From: Prorocentrum cordatum | Taxonomy: Eukaryota; Sar; Dinophyceae; Prorocentrales; Prorocentraceae | Length of the DNA stretch: 23,964 nt | Direction of reading: 5' to 3' | Assembly (NCBI GenBank): GCA_963575745.1 | Contig: CAUYUJ010004543.1 | Span: 45,001 to 68,964, forward strand | Part shown: piece by piece, positions 7,486 to 17,125 of the stretch | Layout of the letters: every line of letters starts with the position of its first letter | How positions within the stretch are numbered: the first letter of the stretch is position 1 | Translations under genes and position numbers: made by a program | Notes under the pieces: model-generated | Told to the model about the DNA's origin: nothing | What the model saw: only the letters and a program-made list of their open reading frames with translations | Databases searched by the model: none

Positions 7486-7645
7486 CCTCCTCCTCCTCCT
7501 GCTCCTCCACCTGCTCCCTCCACCCCCTGCTCCTCCTCCTCCTCCTCCTCCTCCTCCTCCTCCTCCTCCTCCTCCTCCTCCTCCTGCTCTCCTTCCTCCC
7601 TCCCTCCTCCTCCTCCTCCTCCTCCTCCTCCTCCTCCTCCTCTCC
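7486..7645 (+). repeat. (TCC)n microsatellite
   Basis: About 160 bases of mostly pure TCC with short CTG, TCCC and CTC interruptions. It runs in the orientation opposite to the GGA tract at 7292-7357 and is not directly joined to an element end. It is polypyrimidine/polypurine and thus potentially triplex-forming. Frames running through it give only homopolymeric peptides. Confidence 0.95.
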
Positions 7646-7771
7646 ATTCCTTTTCCTGATCAGCAACTCTTCCCTGTCGCACCCGGAGGCCAGTGGGAAG
7701 GGCGGGGCCGGGCGTTTCGCCTGAGACTTCCACACCATCTATGCTCCTGAAGCTTGAAAAATCTGCACGAG
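7646..7771. other. Spacer, nothing recognised
   Basis: Short stretch between the TCC tract and the 83-bp tandem repeat. It ends in GAGCTTA, which resembles the unit-boundary sequences (such as AGCTTAAC) of the following array. No gene, RNA or element end could be supported. Confidence 0.4.
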
Positions 7772-7775
7772 CTTA

Positions 7776-8107
7776 GGATGGAGGGCGGGCCGCTTTCTAA
7801 ATGTGGCTCTCGCCTCAGCGCCGCGCACATCCGCCGCAAATAGCTGCCTCAGTTTAACGGATGGAGGGCGGGTCGTCTTCAAAATGTGGCTCTCGCCTCG
7901 GCGCCGCGCACAGTGGTCTTAAAGCACTGGAAGAGTTTAGCGGATGGAGGGCGGGCCGTTTTCAAAGTGTGGTTCTCGCCTCAGCGCCGCTCGCGTCCGC
8001 CGAAACAATCCGCTACAGCTTAACGGATGGAGGGCGGGTGGTTTAAAACACGTGGCTGCCGCCGCAGCGCCGCGCAGATTCGTTCTTAGAGTTCACAGCA
8101 AGTTCGA
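7776..8107 (+). repeat. 83-bp minisatellite, four units
   Basis: GGATGGAGGGCGGG recurs at 7776, 7859, 7942 and 8025, exactly 83 bp apart each time. Units share the start GGATGGAGGGCGGG, a middle of the type TTTCAAARTGTGGCTCTCGCC and the stretch CAGCGCCGCGCA. They diverge most in their last 25 or so bases. Unit 4 is the most divergent and fades out near 8100. The equal spacing despite substitutions indicates an old tandem array with few indels. No protein-coding reading is favoured. Confidence 0.9.
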
Positions 8108-8365
8108 GGGTTCTCATGGTTCATGTACCAGAAATAATGTTTGGGCAAGGTGTCGGACCGTCAGGGCGCAACAGTCACGTGGACTCGCGGTGCTGAAGTT
8201 CCAGGAATGGCGTTCTGGTGCGATCCAGGATCGCCAAGACGAAGCAGCAACGGTGATTCGCAGCGTTGAAGTCCCAGGAATCGTTGTCCGGCTCAGCCCA
8301 AGATTTTCCATCCCTTGTTTTCCAACGGACTGCAACATCGTTCACGAGTCTTGGGTTTCCACTGG
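8108..8365. other. Spacer, no recognised gene
   Basis: Unique sequence between the 83-bp array and the large TCC tract. A weak internal duplication is seen: TGCTGAAGTTCCAGGAATGG near 8191 resembles CGTTGAAGTCCCAGGAATCG near 8264. Frames here are short or merely run into the polypyrimidine tract. No promoter or RNA gene could be supported. Confidence 0.45.
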
Positions 8366-8639
8366 TCCTCCTCCTCCTCCTCTTCCTCCTCCTCCTCCTC
8401 CGTCTCCTCCTCCCTCCTCCCTCCTCGCTCCTCCCTCCTCCTCCTTCTCATCCTCCTCCTCCTCCTCCTTCTCGTCCTCCTCCCTCCTCCTCCTCCTCCT
8501 CCTCCTCCTCCTCCTCCTCCTCTCCTCCCTCCTCCTCCTCCTCCTCCTCCTCCTCCTCCTCCTCCTCCTCCTCCTCCTCCTCCTCCTCCTCCTCCTCCTC
8601 CTCCTCCTCCTCCTCTCCCCTCCTCCTCTCCCCCTCACC
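8366..8639 (+). repeat. (TCC)n microsatellite at the 5' end of E2
   Basis: About 270 bases of TCC repeat with CCCTCC, TTC and CTC interruptions in its first part, a purer core from about 8480 to 8613, and a CCCC-containing end. Element E2 begins directly after it at AGCCGCC. It lies on the same strand as the E2 sense strand. Confidence 0.95.
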
Positions 8640-8683
8640 AGCCGCCGCCCCGGCCCGAGAGGATTTCGGGTGCCTTACCAGGT
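8640..8683 (+). other. Conserved 5' terminus of E2
   Basis: Starting right after the TCC tract with AGCCGCC, this segment aligns with 17663-17704 of E3. Shared blocks are AGCCGC, GAGG, TTTC, GCCTT and CAGGT. Conservation at the ends of otherwise divergent elements suggests a function such as an internal promoter, RNA structure or trans-splice acceptor context. There is no intact spliced leader here. Confidence 0.55.
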
Positions 8684-8881
8684 AAGGCGACCTCTCACCC
8701 GGGGCTGCTGCCAGACGCGCCCGCCCTTCCCGCGTGCCCCGCCACGGCGCGCAGCAGGAGGGCCAGCCGTGACAGAGGCGAGCCGGCCTGGCATCGTCGT
8801 GCCAGGGCCGAACGAGGCAGGGCCAGGACCTTGCTACGTATTGCCTCAGCCAGTGCATTGTTAGGCAGACATCACAGCAGC
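8684..8881 (+). other. 5' UTR of E2
   Basis: Noncoding leader between the conserved 5' terminus and the ORF1 ATG. The ORF1 frame is open through it and through the upstream TCC tract, but there is no in-frame ATG and the translation is Arg/Pro/Ala-rich without domains, so I treat it as untranslated. Confidence 0.55.
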
Positions 8882-10486
8882 ATGACGAAAGGACGTTCTA
8901 GAGGTGACAGTAGAGGACGCCCGGATCGCTCAGATCGAGAACACGAGCCTCGCTCCCCGCCATGGAAGACAGTCACCAAGTACAAGCGCCTATGGGAATG
9001 TCCAGCATGTGCATACCACAATGCCTGGGCAGCGCAGGTATGTGCCAAATGCCATCCCAGCCAAGTTTCAGATCGGAGAGAGCGGCGAGCCAGATCGGCG
9101 TCACGCCCACGTGGCCAGCGTAGAACTGCCACCTCGCAGCCCCCACAGCGAGGCGCAGTGAGCACGGCCAACAAGCAGGTTGAAGATGACCCAGATGGAA
9201 TCATTCCGACCATGCCAGCATCCCCTGAGACGGCGCAGGCACATCGGCGATGGCGAGAACCGCCACAGGACCCGCAGCAGCTCGGAGACTTCAGGAAGGC
9301 ATTGGCCGCGACAATGGAGTCCATCGAGCGCCAGCTGCACTGCGCGGCCGCGCTCAACCTCGATCAAGAGCAGGTGGGCCGCATGCAGGAAGAGTACAGC
9401 GTACTATTGTATCAGATGATGCATTCCAGGTCGCCCCAGGCCAGAATCACGAAGCAGCGCATGTTTGTCGGCCGCTGCAAGAAGCGCCTCATGGACGCCC
9501 AGGCAAAGATGCACTTGCTACAAGAGCAATTAGAGGCGGCCGACACTCAATGTCAAGTTCTCACAGACGAACTCTCACAAGCAGAACAGTTGCTGGAACA
9601 CTTTGAAGACTTGGACGACGAGCAGCCAATCGCAGGCAACATTGCTGTTCCTGACGATGATGATGACGAGCTCATGATGGACGGAACCCAGACGAGCTTC
9701 CGCCCAGGGCAGAGAGGAACAACCAGCAGAGCACCATGGACGACAGCCAGTTCCTCACCTTTCACGACGCCGCCCAGGACAGCGACAGTGCAGCGCACGA
9801 CAGCTAGTCCTGCCGCGGCCTCGGGCACGCCTGCCCAAGCCACAGCAGTTGGTGGACAGGAGACACCGCGCTCCCAAGCCGCCCCGCCCAATCCGCAGGT
9901 ACCGCCTGGAGGGCAAGCTGCAGTGGTCATGGCAGCAAATGAAGTCAGCATGCCAGCACTTTTGGCAGCAATACAGCAGTCCAATGCGCAAATGCTGCAC
10001 AACATGTCATCGTTCCAGCAGACCGTGGCTACTCTCCAGACTGAGATTGCCAACATCAGGACCGAGGAGAAGTCGGACATGGAGACCATCACCGCTGCCG
10101 CCATCGACGCGGCCAAGACGGCAGTCGCCATGCAGACCCCCAAGAAGGACAAGGACAAACCGGTGCCAGCAGAGATCCAGAAGGCCAACCGAGCCAAGCT
10201 GGAGGCGGCCCTGTTGGGGCGCAGAGCTACACGTTCAGTATCTCCTAGACGGCACACGGACAGTGGACAGGCGGGGGCCAAAGTCCTACGAGCTGATCGA
10301 GAAGGCGGAGGAACCATGGGCGCAGGTGCAGGAGAAGTGGCATGCCGTGAGGCAGCAGAGGAAGCGGCAGCCAGAGCTGCCGCAGAGGATAGTGATCATG
10401 CTGCCTTGCAATCGCCTGCGAGTTTTGCCCAGGCTCTTGTTTTTCCGCCAGTCAGCGCAACACCAGAGAGCCCACTTTTTCGCTAG
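8882..10486 (+). CDS. E2 ORF1: RanBP2-type zinc finger, coiled-coil protein
   Basis: 534 codons from the first in-frame ATG. A basic Ser/Arg-rich N-terminus leads to a textbook RanBP2-type finger (W38, C40, C43, N47, C54, C57; pattern W-X-C-X2-C-X3-N-X6-C-X2-C), a fold known to bind single-stranded RNA. A Gln/Glu/Leu coiled coil (about 145-245) and a run of Asp residues follow, then a Thr/Pro/Ala-rich low-complexity region, a second helical Gln-rich segment and an Arg/Glu/Ala-rich end. It sits directly upstream of ORF2 (5 nt apart) and occupies the ORF1 position of a LINE. Binding of element RNA is inferred. Confidence 0.85.
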   Translation: MTKGRSRGDSRGRPDRSDREHEPRSPPWKTVTKYKRLWECPACAYHNAWAAQVCAKCHPSQVSDRRERRARSASRPRGQRRTATSQPPQRGAVSTANKQVEDDPDGIIPTMPASPETAQAHRRWREPPQDPQQLGDFRKALAATMESIERQLHCAAALNLDQEQVGRMQEEYSVLLYQMMHSRSPQARITKQRMFVGRCKKRLMDAQAKMHLLQEQLEAADTQCQVLTDELSQAEQLLEHFEDLDDEQPIAGNIAVPDDDDDELMMDGTQTSFRPGQRGTTSRAPWTTASSSPFTTPPRTATVQRTTASPAAASGTPAQATAVGGQETPRSQAAPPNPQVPPGGQAAVVMAANEVSMPALLAAIQQSNAQMLHNMSSFQQTVATLQTEIANIRTEEKSDMETITAAAIDAAKTAVAMQTPKKDKDKPVPAEIQKANRAKLEAALLGRRATRSVSPRRHTDSGQAGAKVLRADREGGGTMGAGAGEVACREAAEEAAARAAAEDSDHAALQSPASFAQALVFPPVSATPESPLFR

Positions 10487-10818
10487 GGGCCGTGTCAGAA
10501 GCGTCTCGGCCCGCTCTGAATTCAAATACTCCCATCCAAGATCCAGATTTTCCAGCTTGCCCATTCCCCAGTGAAGAGGACAAGCCAAGGGAAAATTGCT
10601 CGGAACACCTCGGATACCAGATTTGCAGCAATCCAGTGGAATCAACGACAGGTGCTCCTTACTCTCCCATCCCGCCGCTCCACTCTACCAAGAAGTTGTT
10701 AGAGAAGAAATGGCCCATTCAGCTTTCCAATGACTTGCTGTCGTGGGCACAGTTTTGGCATTCTTCTACAGTGTCAGCCTTTGCCAGTCTCGTACCTTTT
10801 GACCCGAAGGTCCAGATT

Positions 10819-11277
10819 GACCATCTCAAGATATACACAGATGCGACGGCAGGGACCTTCAAACACCAGGGACAGACGTGCTCACCAGCATGGGCGTTCT
10901 GTGTGCTCGCTGTCACCACTTTCGGAGTCTCCTTCCTAGGATTTCTTGCTGGCCCTCTGCAGGGATGGGATGCTTCTGATGCGAGAACCCCGTTGAGAGC
11001 TGAGCTAGAAGCGGCCATTTGGGCCACAGCCTGGCTTTTGCAAGCACCATCGTGTTGCAGGCAGGCTCCGATATGTTTTTACACTGACAACATGGACGTG
11101 TTGCGCATTTACCAAGGAGGATATGTGCACGGCGTGCTGCTGCCAGCTAAGACGTTACTTGACAGTCTTACGCAGATCATACGAGCTTGTGTGATTGTGG
11201 TGGCGTATGAGCATGTACATGGACACACTGCACTCCCGTGGAACGAGTGCGTGGACACGCTTGCACGTCTATATGCC
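10819..11277 (+). other. N-terminal RNase H domain of E2 ORF2
   Basis: Residues about 110-262 of ORF2. All four catalytic carboxylates of an RNase HI fold are present in order (D117, E171, D199, D255), with GHTALPWNECVD giving the usual His and Asn/Asp context. It is in the same uninterrupted frame as the nuclease that follows. In the elements beside it, and in described RNase H-bearing LINE clades, this domain follows RT. Confidence 0.85.
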
Positions 11278-14200
11278 ATGCGTGTATTGCCCGATTTCAT
11301 TGAGCCAGCGTGGAGATCCCTTATACATCAGGACCCCCACCAAAAGGCCCTACCCTGGATTTGGTTACTCTTCTCCGACTCCAGCATGCGACAGGCTTAC
11401 CCACCCAACCACGGTATGCCTCTCCCTACGCCTCAGGTCCCCACTACGGGCATTCGGGAAATTTTACCGAGCCCCAAGAGACCTCCACGAGGCCGACATG
11501 TCTTTGCCATGGGCTGGATGGCCATGGCCAATGTGCTCTCGCTGGACCCCCGAGCCTACAAGGGTTCCCGACAGGCACACGACAAGTTTCAGGGTTTCAA
11601 CGCCACAGGCCGCATGATGCAGCTGGCGGGGCAGTTTGCGCAACGGCCCTACTTCATAGTAGGCGCAGTTGAGACGCGTCTCAGGCGGACAGGCACATCC
11701 GAGCTTGGCCCGTGCTTCCTGTTGCACGCCCAGGCTAACGACTCCGGAGGGGATGGATGTACTGTCTGGATCAACACACATTGGGAATACCAGGAGGGAT
11801 GCAAGGTACAGCCTTCTCACTGCCAAGTGTTATATGCAGCGCCAGACATCGTGATCGTGGCCGTGAGGGCCCCTTCACTTTCGCTCTGTGTATGTGCTGC
11901 TCATGCTCCGCATTCGCGCCGACCCCCAGCACACATACGACAGTGGTGGAAACGACTACAGCAGCTTATTATACAGCACAGGGGTACTGCAGAGCATGTG
12001 ATTACACTGATTGACGCCAATGCAGCAGTTGGGTCATACACGGACGCGCATGTAGGGCCCATACATGCAGAGCCTGAAAACCTACCTGGACACAGTTTTC
12101 GTATGTTCCTCCAGGGCACAGCCCAATGGGCTCCTTCTACCTTTTATGGAGACCCATCGGGATCCGCGGGTACCTGGACGGCACCAGGAGCACGCACCAC
12201 ACCTAAGAGGCGCGACTACATAGCTGTGTCCGCTGACATACGTGTGCCTGCGCAAGGAGTCGATCACGGCATCGACCTCACAGTCACGCAGCCAGACCAC
12301 AACGTGGTGGCAGCATGCTTACTTTTCCCGCCATCCAGCTTTGTGCCAACAGCACCGAGGCCCTACAAGGTGCAGCACGATCCTGACATGTACAAGGATC
12401 CAGTGTCCGTCAGTTTATTCCAACATCTGCTTTCGCAATTCCGACAGCCCGACTTTGCAGTACACAGTACAGATCACGTCAAAACATGTGAAGAGTACGT
12501 GAGGTATGCCATGGCCACAGCCTTCCCAGTACGTACGACGGCAGCGGGGCGGCAACCACGGCAATCATGGATCAGCGTCAGCACACTTGCTATGCAGGAT
12601 GAGCGAAGTATATACTTACGCCTAGCTCGCAACATCGGGCTGCAAGCGCACAGAGCCATGCTGCGAGTCATCTTTTTCGCCTGGCAGCTGCATTTTGCGA
12701 CGACAGATGCAGAACATGATAGGCCACGTGGCCACAGCAGCAAAAGATCGCGGCGCATGCCATGCCTGCCTACCTTAGTAAGACGCACACGGCAGATGCA
12801 GCAGTCATGCCTCCTCCTTCCGCAAGCAACGGCATCTCTCTTGTGCCGAGAAGCGGACATACGCAGGCAGCAAGGCAATGGCAGAGGCATAGGCAAACCA
12901 CGCTTACTTGCTAAATGGGAACATCAAGGGGTCACGGCCATCATACTACCTCCCCCTTTCAGACCAAAGGAGTATCAGACGGGGCATGGGACGGAGACGG
13001 GAATATGGGACTACATTACGTGCTGCTGGGATTATGCGCATGGAGTGCGCGCTTGTGCCCTAGCACATCGTGAGCTGCTGCTTTTTCACACTACACTACT
13101 GATCCGACATGCGACTATGCAAGATGCCTTGCATCATTACAACAACCTTGTGCAGGGAGTTTCGGATGCATGGGATCGCAGGCAGTATGATCAGGTGTTT
13201 GCCAAACTACGTGCTATGGGAATCGGTTCGTCCAAGAAAGTGAACACCAGGGCCCTACCCATCCTAGAACTAGAGGATGGCAGCATGGCTGCCACGCATG
13301 AAGCAGCAGCAGACAGATGGCTGCGCCACTTTGCGGCAGAAGAAGTGGGAGTGGTGGTGCCAGTTGCCGACGCCAACACATTTGCGCGAAGTATCCCATC
13401 CCTCCCTCAGGAACTCACACACGATATCACGTATGATGAAGTGTTCCTTCCTACCCTTTTCAGCTACCAAAGAGCTTGCCGCACTGCCAAGCCCTCAGCT
13501 GCCAGCTTAGACGGCATTCCAGGAGCCCTTCTCAGAAGTTTTGCCACGGCCCTGGGAGCCCTGTTCTACCCTGTGGTGGTTAAAGCTTGCACCCGCATCG
13601 AGGAACCCTTGCAATGGAAGGGGGGCAACTACTGGAACATTTGGAAGAAGAAAGCTACCCCGGCCATATGCAAGAACCATCGGTCTGTGATGATATCATC
13701 CCAACCTGGGAAAAAATACCGACAGCTGCTGCGGGCGCCGCTCGCAGAAGCTCTCCCTGCATATGCAGGGGACTCGCAGTATGGAGGAATTGCAGGGAGA
13801 GGAGTCGACCTTGCAGCGCTCGCTGTGCGTTCATTTCAAGAACTCGCACAGACGCTCAAGCTGTCAGCGCTCTTTTTCATGCTTGACGCAGTCTCAGCTT
13901 TTTATCGGGCAGTGCGCGAGCTTGTTATGCAGCTGGGCACCTCAGATGCGGACCTACACAGCATATTACACACAGCGGGGCTCCCACCAGGTGCCATTGA
14001 GGACCTCAAGGCGCACATCGCAGAACATCACACACTACTGGAACAAGCAGGGATATCTCGGCACGTGCGCGCGCTCACAGCCTCTAGCTACTCAGGCAAC
14101 TGGTTCTGGTACCCAGGAGCGTCAGCAGTTGCCTTCTCACTTGAAGGAGCGGTGCCAGGACAGCAGCTAGGCGACGTAATTTTCAACTACGTAATGGCAG

Positions 14201-14333
14201 CATGCGTGAAGGAAGCTCAGCAGGGGCTGCAGGAACTGGAGCTCGATCTACGTATACCTATATCATTACATGCATCAATGTCTGACATGATGCAGCACGC
14301 TCCAGACACTATGCGAGGAGGCTTGGAAATATG

Positions 14334-14341
14334 TTTTTTTC
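14334..14341 (+). other. Frameshift at T7 in the RT active-site motif
   Basis: Seven T followed by C. The upstream frame (codons at 10492+3n) reads CFFR then TGA; the frame one base downstream continues for 992 codons with RT motif D, zinc fingers and later domains. Removing one T joins the two frames through the FFDD motif. The shift needed is +1, so a -1 slippage signal does not fit. A homopolymer indel in the copy, or a sequencing or assembly error, is most likely. Confidence 0.75.
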
Positions 14342-15958
14342 GATGATGGTGCGATTGTCGTTCTAGGAGCAGCCCTGCACTTGCTGGAAGCTGCGCCCAA
14401 GGTAGCGGCGGTGGTAGCTGCCAGCTTTGTGAGAAGAGGACTCAGGCTCAACTTTGCTGCAGGCAAGACGGAGGTGCTGTTTCAACTCAGAGGAATTGGC
14501 GCCAAGCGTGCCAAACGGGAGTTATGGCTCGAGCGAGAAGGCCGCTTCGAGATCCAATCAGAGCTCCTAGGACGCTTCACTCTGCTCGCAGTGAGGACAT
14601 ACCCACACTTGGGCACGCAGCTAGATGAACTGGGATCCATCGGGCCCGAGCTGGCCCATCGGGAAGCGTCTGTGAGGTCGTCCAGTACACTACTGCGTAG
14701 ACGGGTCTTTGGCTCCCCTATTGGGCTCCCACCACAGGCCACTCTGCACTTTGTGGACACGCTTATTTTTGCGGGCCTCCTATACAATGCAGGTACATGG
14801 CCAGAACTCACGGAAGCTCAGCACGCGCACATCCAGCACCTGATCATCAACAAATACCGTCAGGTTTTGAGGGCCCCTCAGAAGGACTCTGAAGTTGACC
14901 CCGACAGGCTCATACTAGCAAGGGTACGACGGGCAGATCTACACGCAGTGCTTAGAGTACACAGGCTGCGCTTGCTAGGTCGCCTTTTACACCATGGCAC
15001 ACCTACACTACGCAGCCTACTTGTACATACGTACCGCAAGGATCACATACACAAACATACGTGGTTACACAGAGTACTACATGACTTACAGTGGGTGCGG
15101 ACCAACAACCACCGACTTCGCGAGATGCCAGATCCAGCTGAGGACTTCCAGGCATGGGAAGTTCGAATTCTGCAGTCACTTTCAGCTTGGAAGAAGGTAT
15201 TGCATGTCACTCTTGCTGCGCATGCTGATGCAGCGGCAAGAGCAGCCTTGGCGGACAAGGCACAGCAGGATTTCTTTCAACTTGTGCACCCGGCAGGAGT
15301 ACCGATACCGATCACGAACGTGAATCACCCTCTTCATCCCCCCCCACAGGTACAGACTGATCTCAGATGCATGTGGTGTGACTATGTGGGCAAGACGGCA
15401 AAGAGCACGCGACAGCACATCGTGCGCGTACACTACAGCCAGGTACATGTGGTATCCAGATTCATGGGGGAAGGGACAGTATGCATGGCGTGTTCTATGG
15501 CCTTCTCCTCTAGGCGTCTCCTCAGGGATCACCTTGCCTTCGACGCAGCAGTGTGCCAGCTCGCATACATGTTGCACGGAGCTACAGTCCCTCCAGAGAG
15601 GGCAGAAGAGCTGCGACAGGCAGACCTTGATTTGCATGAGAAGCAGAGACGTGCTGGACTAGGCAGATGGAGAGCAGCATTCCCAGCACATGTACAATAT
15701 CCGACGGACGGGCTTTATCCAGCAGCCATGTTTGCAGCTGCCTTTTTCTCTGAAAGTGAGGCCAAGGAACTACTACGTACACATGCATACGAAATAGGAC
15801 CTACTGCACTGTCGGCATACACTGCTCTCTTCAATGACCCCCCCCAGCCAGCACTGCAGGAAGGACTCACATTCAGTGACAGATACTACAGATACCGACC
15901 GCAAGATTTCAGTGGACCAGCCGCTGAGTGGGTGCCCACGCGAGTACACAGAAAGGAG

Positions 15959-16735
15959 ATTTTTGTGCTTAACCTTTTTTCAGGCAGGCGACGCGAGGGC
16001 GACGTGCAGGCCTGGATCGAGCATGAACATGTTGCGACAGCCTACCACATTGTTATGCTTTCAGTGGACATAGCCATTGACACAGACATGGGGGACCTCA
16101 TGCGCACAGATACTATCACACAGTGGGGTGAACACATCTTGGCCAGACGGGTGTGGAACACAGGGGGGGGGCCCCCCTGTGAAACCTGGAGCGCGGCCAG
16201 ATGGCTGGACGGGGGCCCCCCTCCCCTTCGTACGCACGAGTGGTACTGGGGCGTCCCTTGGGTCTCGGAGCGACAGGCCCTACAACTACACGCGGCCAAT
16301 ACGCTACTGCAGAACCTGGTGTTTCTCTTGGGCTGTCATATGGTGGCGGGGACTTCTGGGTGGATCGAGCATCCTCTCCCGGCCCATTGGAGGCCAGAGG
16401 CTCCCAGCAGCTTTCACTGGGAGCCCCTTGAGGCCCTGGCATCAGCTCCTATCACGATCACAGCCGACTTTGACCAATGCACGCTGCAGCCGACAGATCG
16501 AGACCCTGCGGAGTTTGGAAGAGCTCCCACGCGTCTCCTTGGACTTAGAATGCCATGCTTGCGAAGCCGCTTGTGCGAGGGACCAGGCAATGGCTGGTGT
16601 CACCACGGGAAAGGAGCGCACAAGACACTGCAGGGAAAGGAGCATGTTGGAGGACGCACTGTCTTTAAAACGCATGCTAAGAAGACATATCCTGAGGAGA
16701 TGTGTGCCCGACTTGCAGCAGCCATTGCAGCCTCT
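15959..16735 (+). other. Cytosine-C5-methyltransferase-like domain in E2 ORF2
   Basis: Counting from 14381: LNLFSG (530-535) resembles methyltransferase motif I; VDIAIDTDMGDL (562-573) resembles motifs II-III; GGGPPCETWS (595-604) resembles catalytic motif IV, with C600 as the nucleophile encoded at 16178-16180; WIEHP (661-665) resembles motif VI; DQC (698-700) and RAPTRLLG (714-721) follow. Motif I lacks the usual GXG, a target-recognition domain is not obvious, and motif X is not seen, so activity is uncertain. Cytosine methyltransferases captured by retrotransposons have been reported in dinoflagellates and charophytes. Confidence 0.65.
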
Positions 16736-16951
16736 ATGCACAACATTTTCACAGATGCTGACAATGAAGATCAGCACATTGACGAGAGCGCGCTGTGCGC
16801 TGACCTACGCAAGTTTTACCTGCCAGAGATAGGTGCGGACTTTGACACAGCACCAGATTTTGCAGGGAGAACGACCAAGACACAGAGAGCTGATCCAGAG
16901 ATGCACAGGTTCCAGGACGACCCCAATGAGACTCCCATGGGCCCCACATGT

Positions 16952-17000
16952 GCTCCGACTCCAGCTCCCACCCCAGCTCCGACTCCAGCTCCTGACAGCC
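16952..17000 (+). repeat. Short Ala-Pro-Thr codon repeat
   Basis: GCTCC-GACTCCA type units repeat about four times and encode APTPAPTPAPTPAP within E2 ORF2. It is a flexible linker between the methyltransferase-like domain and the C-terminal basic tail, and a likely site of repeat-length variation. Confidence 0.7.
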
Positions 17001-17125
17001 CCAGCAGGAATATTCTCTTGCACGAGTTTGGATCGGATGAGGAGTTAGAGAGTTGGCTGAGGCCTTTTCCCTCCTCCCCCTCCTCTCCCCCGCCGCCGCC
17101 GCTGCCGCTGCCTCCCCCTCCGTGT

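Larger units (their letters stand above)
10492..14346 (+). pseudogene. E2 ORF2, 5' part: RNase H, endonuclease and RT up to motif C
   Basis: 1284 codons ending at a frameshift-induced stop. RNase H comes first (about residues 110-262): D117 in YTDATA, E171 in RAELEA, D199 in FYTDN, H245 and D255. The EEP nuclease follows (about 335-612): E394 in AVETRL, D508 and N510 in IDAN, D575 in RRDY, and D602-H603. The RT (about 885 onward) has HRSVMISS, QYGGIAGRG, motif A MLDAVSAFY (D1132) and motif B VPGQQLGD. The frame breaks at T7 (14334-14340), exactly at the catalytic FFDD motif, and continues from 14342. No ATG lies near the start; GTG at 10492 is the only upstream candidate, and the frame is -1 relative to ORF1. 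Base composition is less GC-rich than E3. Confidence 0.88.

Noticed and set aside
8168-8300. Second tandem repeat of about 73-79 bp
   Set aside because: Only a core of about 20 bases matches well and the spacing is inconsistent; noted in the spacer entry only.
8315-8881. Extension of E2 ORF1 upstream through the TCC tract (polyproline/polyserine)
   Set aside because: The start is a TTG, and the translation is microsatellite homopolymer. The first ATG (8882) sits properly ahead of the zinc finger.
14334-14341. Programmed -1 ribosomal frameshift at T7
   Set aside because: The downstream frame requires +1 (or -2), not -1. The site is in the middle of the RT active motif, an implausible place for regulated frameshifting.
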